Program-made: the position numbers and the translations under genes | The notes under the pieces: generated by a model | Database searches by the model: none | What the model was told of the DNA's origin: nothing | The model's input: the letters and a program-made list of their open reading frames with translations, nothing else | In this document: positions 52,927-62,017 of the stretch, piece after piece | Layout: every line of letters starts with the position of its first letter | How positions within the stretch are numbered: position 1 is the first letter of the stretch | Source of the DNA: Clostridiales bacterium UBA7001 | GTDB taxonomy: Bacteria > Bacillota > Clostridia > TANB77 > CAG-508 | DNA: 64,000 nucleotides | Reading direction: 5' to 3' | Assembly (NCBI GenBank): GCA_002449785.1 | Contig: DJXP01000004.1 | Span: 44,721 to 108,720 of the forward strand

Positions 52927-53550
52927 ATGAAAAATAAAAGATTCTTGTTTATTTTTGCACTTATTTGTATTACTATTTTTTGTATTATTTATTATATTTT
53001 TTTAAAATTTGGTAATAATAATAGCAAAGAAAAAATTGTTGATGAAATATTAAATAGTTTTAATGTATATGAAGCAGATATTAAAGTTACTGTATATAGT
53101 AATAAAAATACAAATAATTATTATATGCATCAAATAGTAAATCATAAAGTAAGTAGATGTATAATAAATGAACCAGAAGAAATAAATGGATTAAATATAG
53201 AATTAAATAATGGAAAACTATTTATAAAAAATGAAAAATATAATATTGAAAAGGTATATGAAAACTATTCTGAAGTTCTTAATAACTCTTTATTTTTAAA
53301 TACGTTTTCTGATGATTGCATAAATAATGGTTATAAGCTAAAAGAAAGTGAAGAAAATGAAGTAAATAATAATGAGAACAAAGATGAAATAATTATAGAA
53401 ACTATTCTAGAAAATAATAAAAATACATATATAAAATATAAGGAATTATATGTAGATATAAATAATAGAATACCAAAAAAACTAATAATAAAAGATGATA
53501 AACAAAAAATATATACAAGCATAATATATAATAATGTTAAAATTAAATAA
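52927..53550 (+). CDS. GerS-like germination lipoprotein/anchored protein
   Basis: 207 residues. An N-terminal hydrophobic segment (about 5-26) is followed by an extracytoplasmic LolA-like beta domain with YEADIKVTVYSNKNTNNYYMHQIV and a late KLIIKDDKQKIYTSIIYNNVKIK. This resembles the clostridial GerS family (LolA-like, linked to cortex hydrolysis), often found upstream of alr/mazF as here. A lipobox cysteine is not obvious (Cys residues near 13 and 19 sit inside the hydrophobic stretch), so it may be a membrane-anchored variant. Start ATG 52927 follows AAAGGAAA. Confidence 0.5.
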   Translation: MKNKRFLFIFALICITIFCIIYYIFLKFGNNNSKEKIVDEILNSFNVYEADIKVTVYSNKNTNNYYMHQIVNHKVSRCIINEPEEINGLNIELNNGKLFIKNEKYNIEKVYENYSEVLNNSLFLNTFSDDCINNGYKLKESEENEVNNNENKDEIIIETILENNKNTYIKYKELYVDINNRIPKKLIIKDDKQKIYTSIIYNNVKIK

Positions 53551-53606
53551 TTTTAATATCAACAATTCTATTCTATATGTGAAATATATAATAGGAGTGA
53601 GAAATT

Positions 53607-53951
53607 ATGGTAATAAAAAGAGGAGATATGTTCTATGCAGATTTAAGTCCAGTTGTAGGTTCAGAGCAAGGTGGAATAAGACCAGTTCTTATAATACAAA
53701 ATGATACTGGAAATAAATATAGTCCGACAGTAATAGCAGCAGCTATTACATCTCAAACTAGTAAAAACAAATTACCTACTCATATAGAAATAGGATCAGA
53801 TAATAATGGTTTAAAAGCAGATTCTGTTGTTTTAGCAGAACAGATTAGGACTATAGATAAAAGTAGACTTAAAGAAAAAATAGGTCATATAGATGATTCT
53901 ACTGTTATGAGTCAAGTAAATAATGCAATTGGAATTAGTTTTGGACTTTAG
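53607..53951 (+). CDS. mazF: MazF/NdoA-type endoribonuclease toxin
   Basis: 114 residues, the full MazF/PemK fold: [37 protein letters not shown], and the C-terminal [14 protein letters not shown]. In Firmicutes it cleaves mRNA at short motifs and is held by a MazE/NdoAI antitoxin normally encoded just upstream; none is visible here between it and the GerS-like gene. The last two codons and stop (GGA CTT TAG) lie within a 29-base-arm palindrome. Start ATG 53607 follows ATAGGAGTGAG. Confidence 0.92.
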   Translation: MVIKRGDMFYADLSPVVGSEQGGIRPVLIIQNDTGNKYSPTVIAAAITSQTSKNKLPTHIEIGSDNNGLKADSVVLAEQIRTIDKSRLKEKIGHIDDSTVMSQVNNAIGISFGL

Positions 53952-54005
53952 GGACGTTCCTTAAAGTCCAAAAATTTGGATTTTAAGGAACGTCCCTAAA
54001 GTCCA
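53942..54005. repeat. Long GGGACGTTCC palindrome overlapping the mazF stop
   Basis: 29-base arms (53942-53970 and 53977-54005) with a single mismatch: each contains TGGACTTTAGGGACGTTCC or its inverse. It could also act as a strong mRNA 3' stabiliser. Confidence 0.85.
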
Positions 54006-54097
54006 CCAATGTTTGTTAAAATAAAGTAATTAGTTATTGATATAAAAAAGAATATGTGTTAAAATAATTTTTGGAAAAAGAAAGGGATGTTTTAAAT

Positions 54098-55489
54098 ATG
54101 GAATCAGTTTTAGTAAAAGAATTATATAGAAATATAGATGAATATATAGGTAGAGATATAGAAATATCTGGATGGGTTAGAACAATTAGAGCCTCAAAGG
54201 CATTTGGATTTATAGAAGTTAATGATGGTTCATTTTTTAAAAATATTCAAGTAGTTATAGATACTGAACTTAGCAATTTTGAAGAAGTTTGTAAATTTAC
54301 TTTAAGTACTTCTATTAAGGTAATTGGAAAAGTTGTAAAAACAGAAAATGCAAAACAACCTTTTGAAATAAAGGCCAAAAAAATAGAATTAGTTGCTATG
54401 TCTTCAAATGATTATCCACTTCAAAAGAAAAGACATACTATGGAATATTTAAGAACTATTGCACATTTAAGACCTAGAACAAATACATTTAATGCTGTTT
54501 TTAGAGTAAGATCAGCAGCATCTTTCGCAATTCATAAGTTCTTTCAAGAAAGAAATTTTGTGTATGTTCATACACCAATTATAACTGGAAGTGATGCAGA
54601 AGGCGCTGGAGAAATGTTTAATTTAAATACATTTGATTTAAAGAATGTAGATAAATTAGAAAATGGAGATGTTGATTTTTCAAAAGACTTTTTTGGAAAA
54701 CCTGCACATTTAACAGTAAGTGGACAGCTAAATGTTGAAACATATGCATTTGCTTTTAGAAATGTTTATACATTTGGACCTACATTTAGAGCAGAAAATT
54801 CAAATACAGTAAAACATGCTGCTGAATTTTGGATGATAGAACCAGAAATATGTTTTGCAGATCTTAAAGATGATATGGATTTAGCAGAAGATATGATGAA
54901 ATATATTGTAAATTATGTTTTAGAAACATGCCCAGAAGAAATGGAGTTTTTCAATAATTTTATAGATAAAACTTTACTTGAAAGATTAAATAATTTAGTT
55001 GGGTCAGAATTTGGTAGAATATCTTATACAGATGCTGTAAAAGAATTAGAAAAACATAATGATGAGTTCGAATATAAGGTTTCTTGGGGAGTAGATCTTC
55101 AAACAGAGCATGAAAGATACTTAAGTGAAAAAATATTTAAAAAACCAGTATTTGTTACAGATTATCCAAAAGAAATAAAAGCATTTTATATGAAATTGAA
55201 TCCTGATGGAAAAACTGTTGCAGCATCAGATTTATTGGCTCCAGGTATTGGAGAGATTATTGGTGGTAGCCAAAGAGAAGATAGTTTAGAAATTTTACAA
55301 AATAAAATTAAAGAATTAAATATGGATGAGCAAGACTATTGGTGGTATTTAGATTTAAGAAAGTATGGCAGTGTACCACATAGTGGATATGGACTTGGGT
55401 TTGAAAGATTAATAATGTATATTACAGGAATACAAAATATTCGTGATGTTATTCCATTCCCAAGAACACCAAAGAATTGTGAATTCTAA
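54098..55489 (+). CDS. asnS: Asparaginyl-tRNA synthetase
   Basis: 463 residues, class IIb synthetase. N-terminal OB-fold anticodon-binding domain ([26 protein letters not shown]); motif 2 in [25 protein letters not shown]; motif 3 in [15 protein letters not shown]. The Asn-type residues around [13 protein letters not shown] distinguish it from AspRS. The start at 54098 gives the normal N-terminus, 5' AGAAAGGGATG providing the RBS; a TTG at 54071 would add nine residues. It is followed by a terminator. Confidence 0.95.
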   Translation: MESVLVKELYRNIDEYIGRDIEISGWVRTIRASKAFGFIEVNDGSFFKNIQVVIDTELSNFEEVCKFTLSTSIKVIGKVVKTENAKQPFEIKAKKIELVAMSSNDYPLQKKRHTMEYLRTIAHLRPRTNTFNAVFRVRSAASFAIHKFFQERNFVYVHTPIITGSDAEGAGEMFNLNTFDLKNVDKLENGDVDFSKDFFGKPAHLTVSGQLNVETYAFAFRNVYTFGPTFRAENSNTVKHAAEFWMIEPEICFADLKDDMDLAEDMMKYIVNYVLETCPEEMEFFNNFIDKTLLERLNNLVGSEFGRISYTDAVKELEKHNDEFEYKVSWGVDLQTEHERYLSEKIFKKPVFVTDYPKEIKAFYMKLNPDGKTVAASDLLAPGIGEIIGGSQREDSLEILQNKIKELNMDEQDYWWYLDLRKYGSVPHSGYGLGFERLIMYITGIQNIRDVIPFPRTPKNCEF

Positions 55490-55495
55490 ATAAAT

Positions 55496-55526
55496 AAAAA
55501 GTATCAAATATTATTTGATACTTTTT
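55496..55526 (+). terminator. Terminator of asnS
   Basis: AAAAAGTATCAAAT / ATTTGATACTTTTT perfect 14-base stem, 3-base loop. Confidence 0.82.
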
Positions 55527-55556
55527 ATTAATGTTTAAAAAAAAGAGGTGACATAT

Positions 55557-56669
55557 ATGCATAATATATTAGATTACATAATATGGAGAGGAGATTTATC
55601 ATTTGAATGTGATAAATTGAATGAGCTAGATAAATTAATTTTTGCTAGAATGAGTTATTTACCATTTAGTGAAATAAATTTTAAAGAAAAAGAAACAATA
55701 AAAGATTTAAGTCTTAAGTTTTTAAATGTTAGCAAAGAGAAATTTTTATGGCCTTTTGATGATAAATTAATAGAACTATTAGGTGAAAGTAATAGATTTA
55801 AAAATTTACTTGTTTCTGATTATGTTGAAATAATGGATATAGAAGCAGAGAAACAATATGCTTCAATAACTATTCACTTGCCAGAAAATAAAAAATTTAT
55901 ATCTTTTAGAGGAACAGATTCGACAATAGTTGGATGGAAAGAAGACTTTAATATGAGTTTTTTATATAATATTCCATCTCAACTCGAAGCAGTAAAATAT
56001 TTAAATAAAATAGGCAAAAAATATTCAAATACCTCCTTAATTTTAGGTGGACATTCAAAAGGGGGAAATGTTGCTGTTTACGCAGGAATATACGCTGATG
56101 AGGAAATTAAAACAAGAATAGAAGAAATAATTAATGCAGAGGGTCCTGGTTTTTCAGAAAATGTTATAAATGATGAAAAATATACTAAAATAAAAAATAG
56201 AATTAAAACATATATTCCGCAAGAATCAATTATTGGAAGAATTTTAGAACATCAAGAAGATTATATAGTAATAAGAAGTAATCAAAAGGGCATTTTACAA
56301 CATGATATTTATTCTTGGGAAGTAGGACCTACATTTTTAATTCAAATTAAAGAAGTTACTCGTGAAAGTCAAATTATGAATAATTTAACTAATGAGTGGT
56401 TTCATTCAACAACACCAGAGTCGAGAGAAAGAGTAATTAATGTTTTATATGATATTTTAGCTAATTCTGATGTTAAGAAAACCTCAGATATACCAAAAGC
56501 AATACTTAAGAATACTAAGGTAGTTTTAAACAATTTCAAGAATATTAATGATGATGATAAAAAAGAAGTTGAAAAAATGATTAAACAAATTATGGAACTT
56601 ATAAAGAATATTGTAAAAGATGAAATTGAAATTAATGCACCTAAATTTAAAATTAATAAAGTACAATAA
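55557..56669 (+). CDS. Mbeg1-like alpha/beta hydrolase, second copy
   Basis: 370 residues. FISFRGTDSTIVGWKEDFNMSF and LILGGHSKGGNVAVYAG carry the oxyanion and GxSxG regions (Ser near residue 165), followed by INAEGPGFSENV, the DUF2974/Mbeg1-like arrangement. It is related to the protein at 29757 in this motif order but diverged overall. The helical C-terminus is Lys-rich. Start ATG 55557 follows AGAGGTG; a GTG at 55548 overlaps that RBS. Probably cytoplasmic. Confidence 0.82.
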   Translation: MHNILDYIIWRGDLSFECDKLNELDKLIFARMSYLPFSEINFKEKETIKDLSLKFLNVSKEKFLWPFDDKLIELLGESNRFKNLLVSDYVEIMDIEAEKQYASITIHLPENKKFISFRGTDSTIVGWKEDFNMSFLYNIPSQLEAVKYLNKIGKKYSNTSLILGGHSKGGNVAVYAGIYADEEIKTRIEEIINAEGPGFSENVINDEKYTKIKNRIKTYIPQESIIGRILEHQEDYIVIRSNQKGILQHDIYSWEVGPTFLIQIKEVTRESQIMNNLTNEWFHSTTPESRERVINVLYDILANSDVKKTSDIPKAILKNTKVVLNNFKNINDDDKKEVEKMIKQIMELIKNIVKDEIEINAPKFKINKVQ

Positions 56670-56706
56670 TTTACATTATTAATTAAAGTATGGAGGTACT
56701 TATAGT

Positions 56707-57216
56707 ATGAAAAAGTATTTTAAAATATTAATTATACTTATAATTGCATTTTTTATTACAAATCCAATTATTATAATTATGGATAAAATACAACATGAAA
56801 TTGAAATTAATAAAGAAGTTGAAGAAGCATTTAACAAACTGATTATACCAGAAGAAGAAATGAGATATATTAATATGGATTATTTAAAAGATGATATTAG
56901 AGCATTTTACGATGATGGTAAATATCATGCAATAAAAACCGAAAAAAATCCCCAAGATAGTATGTGGGCTTACGATGTTTATGTTGGAGAAGGATATAGA
57001 CTTGAAGAAGATATGGTTACTGATGTTACTTCATATAGTGTAGTATCAGTTAAAACTAATAAAGTATATGGAACCATTGTTAGAGGGGAATGGGGGATTA
57101 TTAATAATTATAAGAAAGCTTTATTAAAAGTGATAAGAATACTAATAGTTTGGATATTAGTAGCATGTGTTTTGAGATTTTTTTTGATGACATTTAAAAA
57201 AATACATACTAAATAG
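56707..57216 (+). CDS. Hypothetical two-helix membrane protein
   Basis: 169 residues, not recognised. Hydrophobic segments lie at about 5-24 and 138-160, enclosing a 110-residue polar domain that should be extracytoplasmic (contains YINMDYLKDDIRAFYDDGKYHAI and YDVYVGEGYRLEEDMVTDVT). The basic tail FKKIHTK stays inside. Start ATG 56707 follows TGGAGG. No clear partner. Confidence 0.65.
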   Translation: MKKYFKILIILIIAFFITNPIIIIMDKIQHEIEINKEVEEAFNKLIIPEEEMRYINMDYLKDDIRAFYDDGKYHAIKTEKNPQDSMWAYDVYVGEGYRLEEDMVTDVTSYSVVSVKTNKVYGTIVRGEWGIINNYKKALLKVIRILIVWILVACVLRFFLMTFKKIHTK

Positions 57217-57273
57217 TTATTTATTAAGATAGCATTATATTTATACATAATATAATTTTTAAAGGAGGTTTTT

Positions 57274-58578
57274 ATGGAAAAAACAAAATTATTGCTTGAT
57301 GTTAATGAAAAGCCAGAAATCAAAAAATGGATTATTCTTGCTCTTCAACATGTTTTTGCAATGTTTGGCGCTACAATTTTAGTTCCAATACTTGTAAATT
57401 CAGCAGCAGGAGAAACAGTTTTAACAATACCTGTTGCTTTAGTTACATCAGGTATAGGAACACTAATCTACATTGCTTGTACTAGAGGAAAATCACCAGT
57501 ATATTTGGGAAGTTCATTTGCTTTTATTGCACCACTTGCTGCAGCATATTTAAAAGGTGGAGTTTCAGGAGCTATGACAGGTGTTATGGCAGTTGGTTTA
57601 ATTTACATCATTTTTGCATTAATAATTAAATTTGCTGGAAAAAATTGGATTGATAAATTATTACCACCAATTGTAATAGGACCAATGATAATGATAATTG
57701 GTCTAGGCTTAGCACCATCTGCAATTTCACAAATAGGACTTGGAGGAACTGAAGAAATAGACTGGAGAGGAGTTTTTGTAGCTTTAGTTACATTTTTGAC
57801 TACTGCTATTGTAATGGTAAGAGGAAAAGGATTTATTAAAATCATACCATTCTTAATTGGAATTTGCACAGGATACATAGTTTCAATTATTCTAGGCTTA
57901 GTAGACTTTGGACCAGTAATAGAAGCATCATTCTTTAGTATGCCAAGTTTTATGATTCCATTTTTGAGTTATACTCCTAGCTTTTCAGCTCTTCTTACAA
58001 TTGCTCCTATAGCACTTGTTACAATGGCTGAACATATCGGAGACCATACCGCACTAGGAACAATCATAGGGAAAGACTTATTAAAAAATCCAGGTTTAGA
58101 CAAAACTCTTATGGGTGATGGTATAGCAACATTTGTTGCAGGACTACTTGGTGGACCTGCTAATACTACATATGGAGAAAATACATCTGTTGTAGGAATG
58201 ACTAAAGTTGCATCTGTTTGGGTAATAGGCTTAGCTGCAATATTTGCAATTTGTTTGGGTTTTTTAGGTAAATTCACAGCTATTGTTTCTACTATACCAA
58301 ATCCAGTTTTAGGTGGAGTATCACTTCTTCTTTATGGATTTATAGCTGTAAATGGACTTAAAGTATTAATTCAAAATCAAATTGATTTTGGAAAATCTAA
58401 AAATGTTATAGTAGCATCTACAATGCTCGTTTTAGGTTTAGGAGGAGCTGCTATATCTATTGTATCAGGTGACCTTTCTGTAACTATTTCAGGTATGAGT
58501 TTAGCTGCAATAATTGGTATTTTACTAAACTTATTTATTCCAGAAGATAGAGTTGATGAAGATGTTGAATTAAAATAA
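57274..58578 (+). CDS. uraA: Uracil permease (NCS2 family)
   Basis: 434 residues, about 14 hydrophobic helices. LQHVFAMFGATILVPILVNS at the N-terminus is the NCS2 uracil/xanthine signature; AEHIGDHTALGTI and GGPANTTYGENTSVVGMTKV hold the substrate-binding residues typical of uracil transporters. It is a proton symporter for uracil uptake. Start ATG 57274 follows AAAGGAGG. No other pyrimidine gene is adjacent. Confidence 0.9.
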   Translation: MEKTKLLLDVNEKPEIKKWIILALQHVFAMFGATILVPILVNSAAGETVLTIPVALVTSGIGTLIYIACTRGKSPVYLGSSFAFIAPLAAAYLKGGVSGAMTGVMAVGLIYIIFALIIKFAGKNWIDKLLPPIVIGPMIMIIGLGLAPSAISQIGLGGTEEIDWRGVFVALVTFLTTAIVMVRGKGFIKIIPFLIGICTGYIVSIILGLVDFGPVIEASFFSMPSFMIPFLSYTPSFSALLTIAPIALVTMAEHIGDHTALGTIIGKDLLKNPGLDKTLMGDGIATFVAGLLGGPANTTYGENTSVVGMTKVASVWVIGLAAIFAICLGFLGKFTAIVSTIPNPVLGGVSLLLYGFIAVNGLKVLIQNQIDFGKSKNVIVASTMLVLGLGGAAISIVSGDLSVTISGMSLAAIIGILLNLFIPEDRVDEDVELK

Positions 58579-58587
58579 AATGCAGAC

Positions 58588-58621
58588 ATTGGGACAACGT
58601 TATTGTCTTAAAAAGGCCAAT
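58588..58621 (+). repeat. Small nested hairpin after uraA
   Basis: Outer ATTGG/CCAAT and inner GACAA-CGTTA-TTGTC; contains GGGACAACGT, a degenerate relative of the GGGACGTTCC palindromes. No T-run. Confidence 0.45.
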
Positions 58622-58720
58622 AAAAATATTTATAAGCTAAAAAAATGAAATTTTTTTGTAACAAAAAAAATATATTTTCTGAAACACTGTATAAATAAAT
58701 AAATAAAATATTATACAAAT

Positions 58721-58752
58721 AAAAAGTTGCATTTGCGACTTTTTATTTTTTT
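58721..58752 (+). terminator. Terminator upstream of nrdG
   Basis: AAAAAGTTGC / GCGACTTTTT stem (one G-T pair), loop ATTT, followed by a long T-rich tail. It precedes nrdG by about 40 bases and could be the uraA terminator or an attenuator of nrdGD. Confidence 0.7.
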
Positions 58753-58789
58753 CATTACTGATATAATTCATATAGAAAAAGGAGACAAA

Positions 58790-59482
58790 ATGAATATCGC
58801 AGGATTTGAAAAAATTAGTTTACAAGATTATCCAAATCATATATCATGTATAATATTTACTCAAGGATGTAATATGAAATGTCCATTTTGCCAGAATTCA
58901 ACATTAATTCCTTTTTGCTTTAATAATTTAGTAGCTGAAAAGGAAATATTTAATTATTTAGAAAATAGAAAAGGCTTATTAAATGGAGTTACAATTTCTG
59001 GTGGAGAACCAACTGTTCAGAAAGATTTAAAAGAATTTATCATAAAAGTTAAGCAAATTGGATTAGACATTAAACTTGATACAAATGGAATGAATTTTGC
59101 TTTATTAAAAGATTTAATAGAAAATAAATTAGTTGATTATGTAGCAATGGATATTAAAAATATTGCCAAGAAATATGATTATACATCTGGTATAGTTAAT
59201 TTAAATATGAAAAATATTTTAGACAGTATTAATTTATTAAAGCAAAATAAAGTTGATTATGAATTTAGAACTACTATAATTAATGAGCATCATAATCTAC
59301 AAGATATTCTTGAAATAATAGGTCTTATTGGAGATAGTAATTATTATTTGCAAAATTTTAAAAAAAGTAAAAATGTACTAGATAAAAATCTAAATGAAAT
59401 ACCTGAAGAAAAATTATTATTTTGGAATGAAATATTAAAAAAATACAAAAATGTTTATATCCGAGGGATAGAAAAGGAGTAG
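58790..59482 (+). CDS. nrdG: Anaerobic ribonucleotide reductase activase (radical SAM)
   Basis: 230 residues. The radical-SAM cluster motif C-x3-C-x2-C is in GCNMKCPFCQNS (Cys 27, 31, 34); ISGGEPT is the SAM-binding GGE. It generates the glycyl radical on NrdD, encoded three bases downstream. Start ATG 58790 follows AAAGGAG and gives the usual MNIAGFEKISLQDYP N-terminus; upstream in-frame codons run through the terminator stem. Confidence 0.93.
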   Translation: MNIAGFEKISLQDYPNHISCIIFTQGCNMKCPFCQNSTLIPFCFNNLVAEKEIFNYLENRKGLLNGVTISGGEPTVQKDLKEFIIKVKQIGLDIKLDTNGMNFALLKDLIENKLVDYVAMDIKNIAKKYDYTSGIVNLNMKNILDSINLLKQNKVDYEFRTTIINEHHNLQDILEIIGLIGDSNYYLQNFKKSKNVLDKNLNEIPEEKLLFWNEILKKYKNVYIRGIEKE

Positions 59483-59485
59483 AAA

Positions 59486-61894
59486 ATGTACAAAGTAAGA
59501 AAAAGAAATGGTAAAGTTGTAAATTTTGAAATAACAAAAATTTCAAATGCAATGAAAAAAGCTTTTGAAGCTTCAGAAAAAAACTATGATGATGATATGA
59601 TTGATTTTTTAGCAATTAAAGTTACATCAGATTTTGAAAACAAAGTTAAAGACAATATAATTAGTGTTGAAGATATTCAAGATAGTGTTGAAAGCGTATT
59701 AATTAAAGGTGATTATGTCGATGTTGCTAAAGCATATATATTATATCGTAATTTACATGAAAAATTACGTAATGTAAAATCTACTGTACTAGATTATAAA
59801 AACGTTGTAGATAGTTATTTAAAAGTTGAAGATTGGAGAGTTAAAGAAAATTCAACTGTTACTTATTCAGTAGGTGGACTTATTTTAAATAATAGTGGCG
59901 CTATTACTGCAAATTATTGGCTTTCTGAAATTTATGATAAAGAAATTGCTGATTGCCATAGAAATTGTGATTTTCATCTTCATGATTTATCAATGCTTAC
60001 AGGATATTGTGCTGGATGGAGTTTAAAACAACTTATTCAAGAAGGACTAGGTGGAATACCAGGAAAAATTACTTCAGCACCTGCAAAACATTTATCTACT
60101 CTTACAAATCAAATGGTTAATTTTTTAGGAATAATGCAAAATGAATGGGCTGGTGCACAAGCATTCTCATCATTTGATACTTATTTGGCACCATTTGTAA
60201 AAGTTGATAATCTATCTTATAAGCAAGTAAAACAAGCTATACAATCTTTTGTTTATGGCGTAAATACTCCATCTCGTTGGGGAACACAAGCACCATTTTC
60301 AAATATAACACTTGATTGGACTGTACCTAATGATTTAGCAGAATTAAATGCTATTGTTGGTGGAAAAGAGCAAGATTTTAAATATAAAGATTGCCAAAAA
60401 GAAATGGACATGGTTAATAAAGCATTTATTGAAATTATGATTGAAGGAGATGCAAATGGTAGAGGATTTCAATATCCAATTCCAACATATTCAATAACTA
60501 AAGATTTTGACTTCTCAGAAACAGAAAATAACAAATTATTGTTTGAAATGACTGCAAAATATGGAACACCTTATTTTTCAAATTATATTAATTCAGATAT
60601 GGAACCTAGTGATGTCCGTTCTATGTGTTGCAGATTGAGATTAGATTTAAGAGAATTAAGAAAAAAGAGTGGAGGATTTTTTGGTTCAGGTGAATCAACT
60701 GGTTCAATTGGTGTAGTAACTATAAATATGCCAAGAATAGCATATTTAGCAAAAGATGAAAAAGATTTTTATGTAAGACTTTCTAATTTAATGGATATCG
60801 CAGCAAGATCATTGAAGATAAAAAGAAATGTTATATCTAAATTACTTGATGAAGGACTATATCCATATACAAAAAGATATTTAGGAACTTTGGACAATCA
60901 TTTCTCTACAATTGGATTAGTTGGAATGAATGAAGCATGTTTAAATGCTAATTGGATTAAAAAAGATTTAAGCCAAAAGGAAGCATTAGAGTTTTCTAAA
61001 AAAACTTTAAATTTTATGAGAGAAAGGCTATCTGATTATCAAGAAAAATATGGGGATTTATATAATTTAGAGGCTACTCCTGCTGAATCTACATCATATC
61101 GTTTAGCTAAAAAGGATAAAGAGCTATATCCAAACATTATTACAGCTTCTGATGATAGTACACCTTACTATACTAATAGTTCACATTTACCAGTAGGATA
61201 TACAGATGACTTATTTAAAGCATTAGATATTCAAGATGAACTTCAAACATTATATACATCTGGAACTGTTTTCCATGTATTTTTAGGAGAGAGAATTCCA
61301 GATTGGAAGTCATGTAGCATGCTTGTTAAAAAGATTGCAGAAAACTACAGATTGCCATATTATACAATGTCTCCAACATATTCTGTATGTAAAAATCATG
61401 GATATATTGTAGGTGAAGTAAAAAAATGTCCAAAATGTGGAGAAACGACTGAAATATATTCTAGAATAACTGGTTATTATAGACCTGTGAACAATTGGAA
61501 TGATGGTAAAACAAAAGAATTTGAAATGCGTAAGGAATATAAAATAAATGGTCAAAAAGAGTGTAATGATACAAAAGAAAAAACTCAAAGCAGTAAAGAT
61601 AATAATCTTAAAGAAGAAAAGCAGAATATAGAGATAAAAGGAAAAGCAAAAACAAATAATAAAGTTAAAGGATATTTATTATTTGGAACAAAGACTTGTC
61701 CAAATTGTGAAATAGCAAAACAAAAATTAAATGAAAAAAATGTAGTTTATGAGTTTATAGATGCAGAAGAAATGCTAGATTTAACAGAAAAATATGATAT
61801 AATGTCTGCACCTACACTTATTAAAATTAATGATGATGGATACGATAAAGTAGTAAATGCTTCAAATATAATTAATTTTATTGAAAATTTATAG
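59486..61894 (+). CDS. nrdD: Anaerobic ribonucleoside-triphosphate reductase with a C-terminal glutaredoxin-like domain
   Basis: 802 residues. N-terminal ATP-cone (YKVRKRNGKVVNFEITKI), then the class III barrel. The C-terminal zinc site lies in CKNHGYIVGEVKKCPKCG and the glycyl radical in SRITGYYRPVNNWNDGK (about residue 670). After a Lys/Gln-rich linker (about 690-725) an extra 75-residue thioredoxin-fold domain begins KGYLLFGTKTCPNCEIAKQKL with a CPNC redox pair and a cis-Pro SAPTL. That fusion suggests a built-in thiol electron donor rather than, or beside, formate. It is translationally coupled to nrdG. Confidence 0.94.
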   Translation: MYKVRKRNGKVVNFEITKISNAMKKAFEASEKNYDDDMIDFLAIKVTSDFENKVKDNIISVEDIQDSVESVLIKGDYVDVAKAYILYRNLHEKLRNVKSTVLDYKNVVDSYLKVEDWRVKENSTVTYSVGGLILNNSGAITANYWLSEIYDKEIADCHRNCDFHLHDLSMLTGYCAGWSLKQLIQEGLGGIPGKITSAPAKHLSTLTNQMVNFLGIMQNEWAGAQAFSSFDTYLAPFVKVDNLSYKQVKQAIQSFVYGVNTPSRWGTQAPFSNITLDWTVPNDLAELNAIVGGKEQDFKYKDCQKEMDMVNKAFIEIMIEGDANGRGFQYPIPTYSITKDFDFSETENNKLLFEMTAKYGTPYFSNYINSDMEPSDVRSMCCRLRLDLRELRKKSGGFFGSGESTGSIGVVTINMPRIAYLAKDEKDFYVRLSNLMDIAARSLKIKRNVISKLLDEGLYPYTKRYLGTLDNHFSTIGLVGMNEACLNANWIKKDLSQKEALEFSKKTLNFMRERLSDYQEKYGDLYNLEATPAESTSYRLAKKDKELYPNIITASDDSTPYYTNSSHLPVGYTDDLFKALDIQDELQTLYTSGTVFHVFLGERIPDWKSCSMLVKKIAENYRLPYYTMSPTYSVCKNHGYIVGEVKKCPKCGETTEIYSRITGYYRPVNNWNDGKTKEFEMRKEYKINGQKECNDTKEKTQSSKDNNLKEEKQNIEIKGKAKTNNKVKGYLLFGTKTCPNCEIAKQKLNEKNVVYEFIDAEEMLDLTEKYDIMSAPTLIKINDDGYDKVVNASNIINFIENL

Positions 61895-62017
61895 TACAAA
61901 TGAAGAAAAATTAATTGTAAATAGTATCAATTAATTTTTCTTTTTTTGTTGATAAATAAAGTATAAAATGCTAAAATATAAGTGTTTATAAATGTTATTG
62001 AAGATAGGAGAAAAAAA

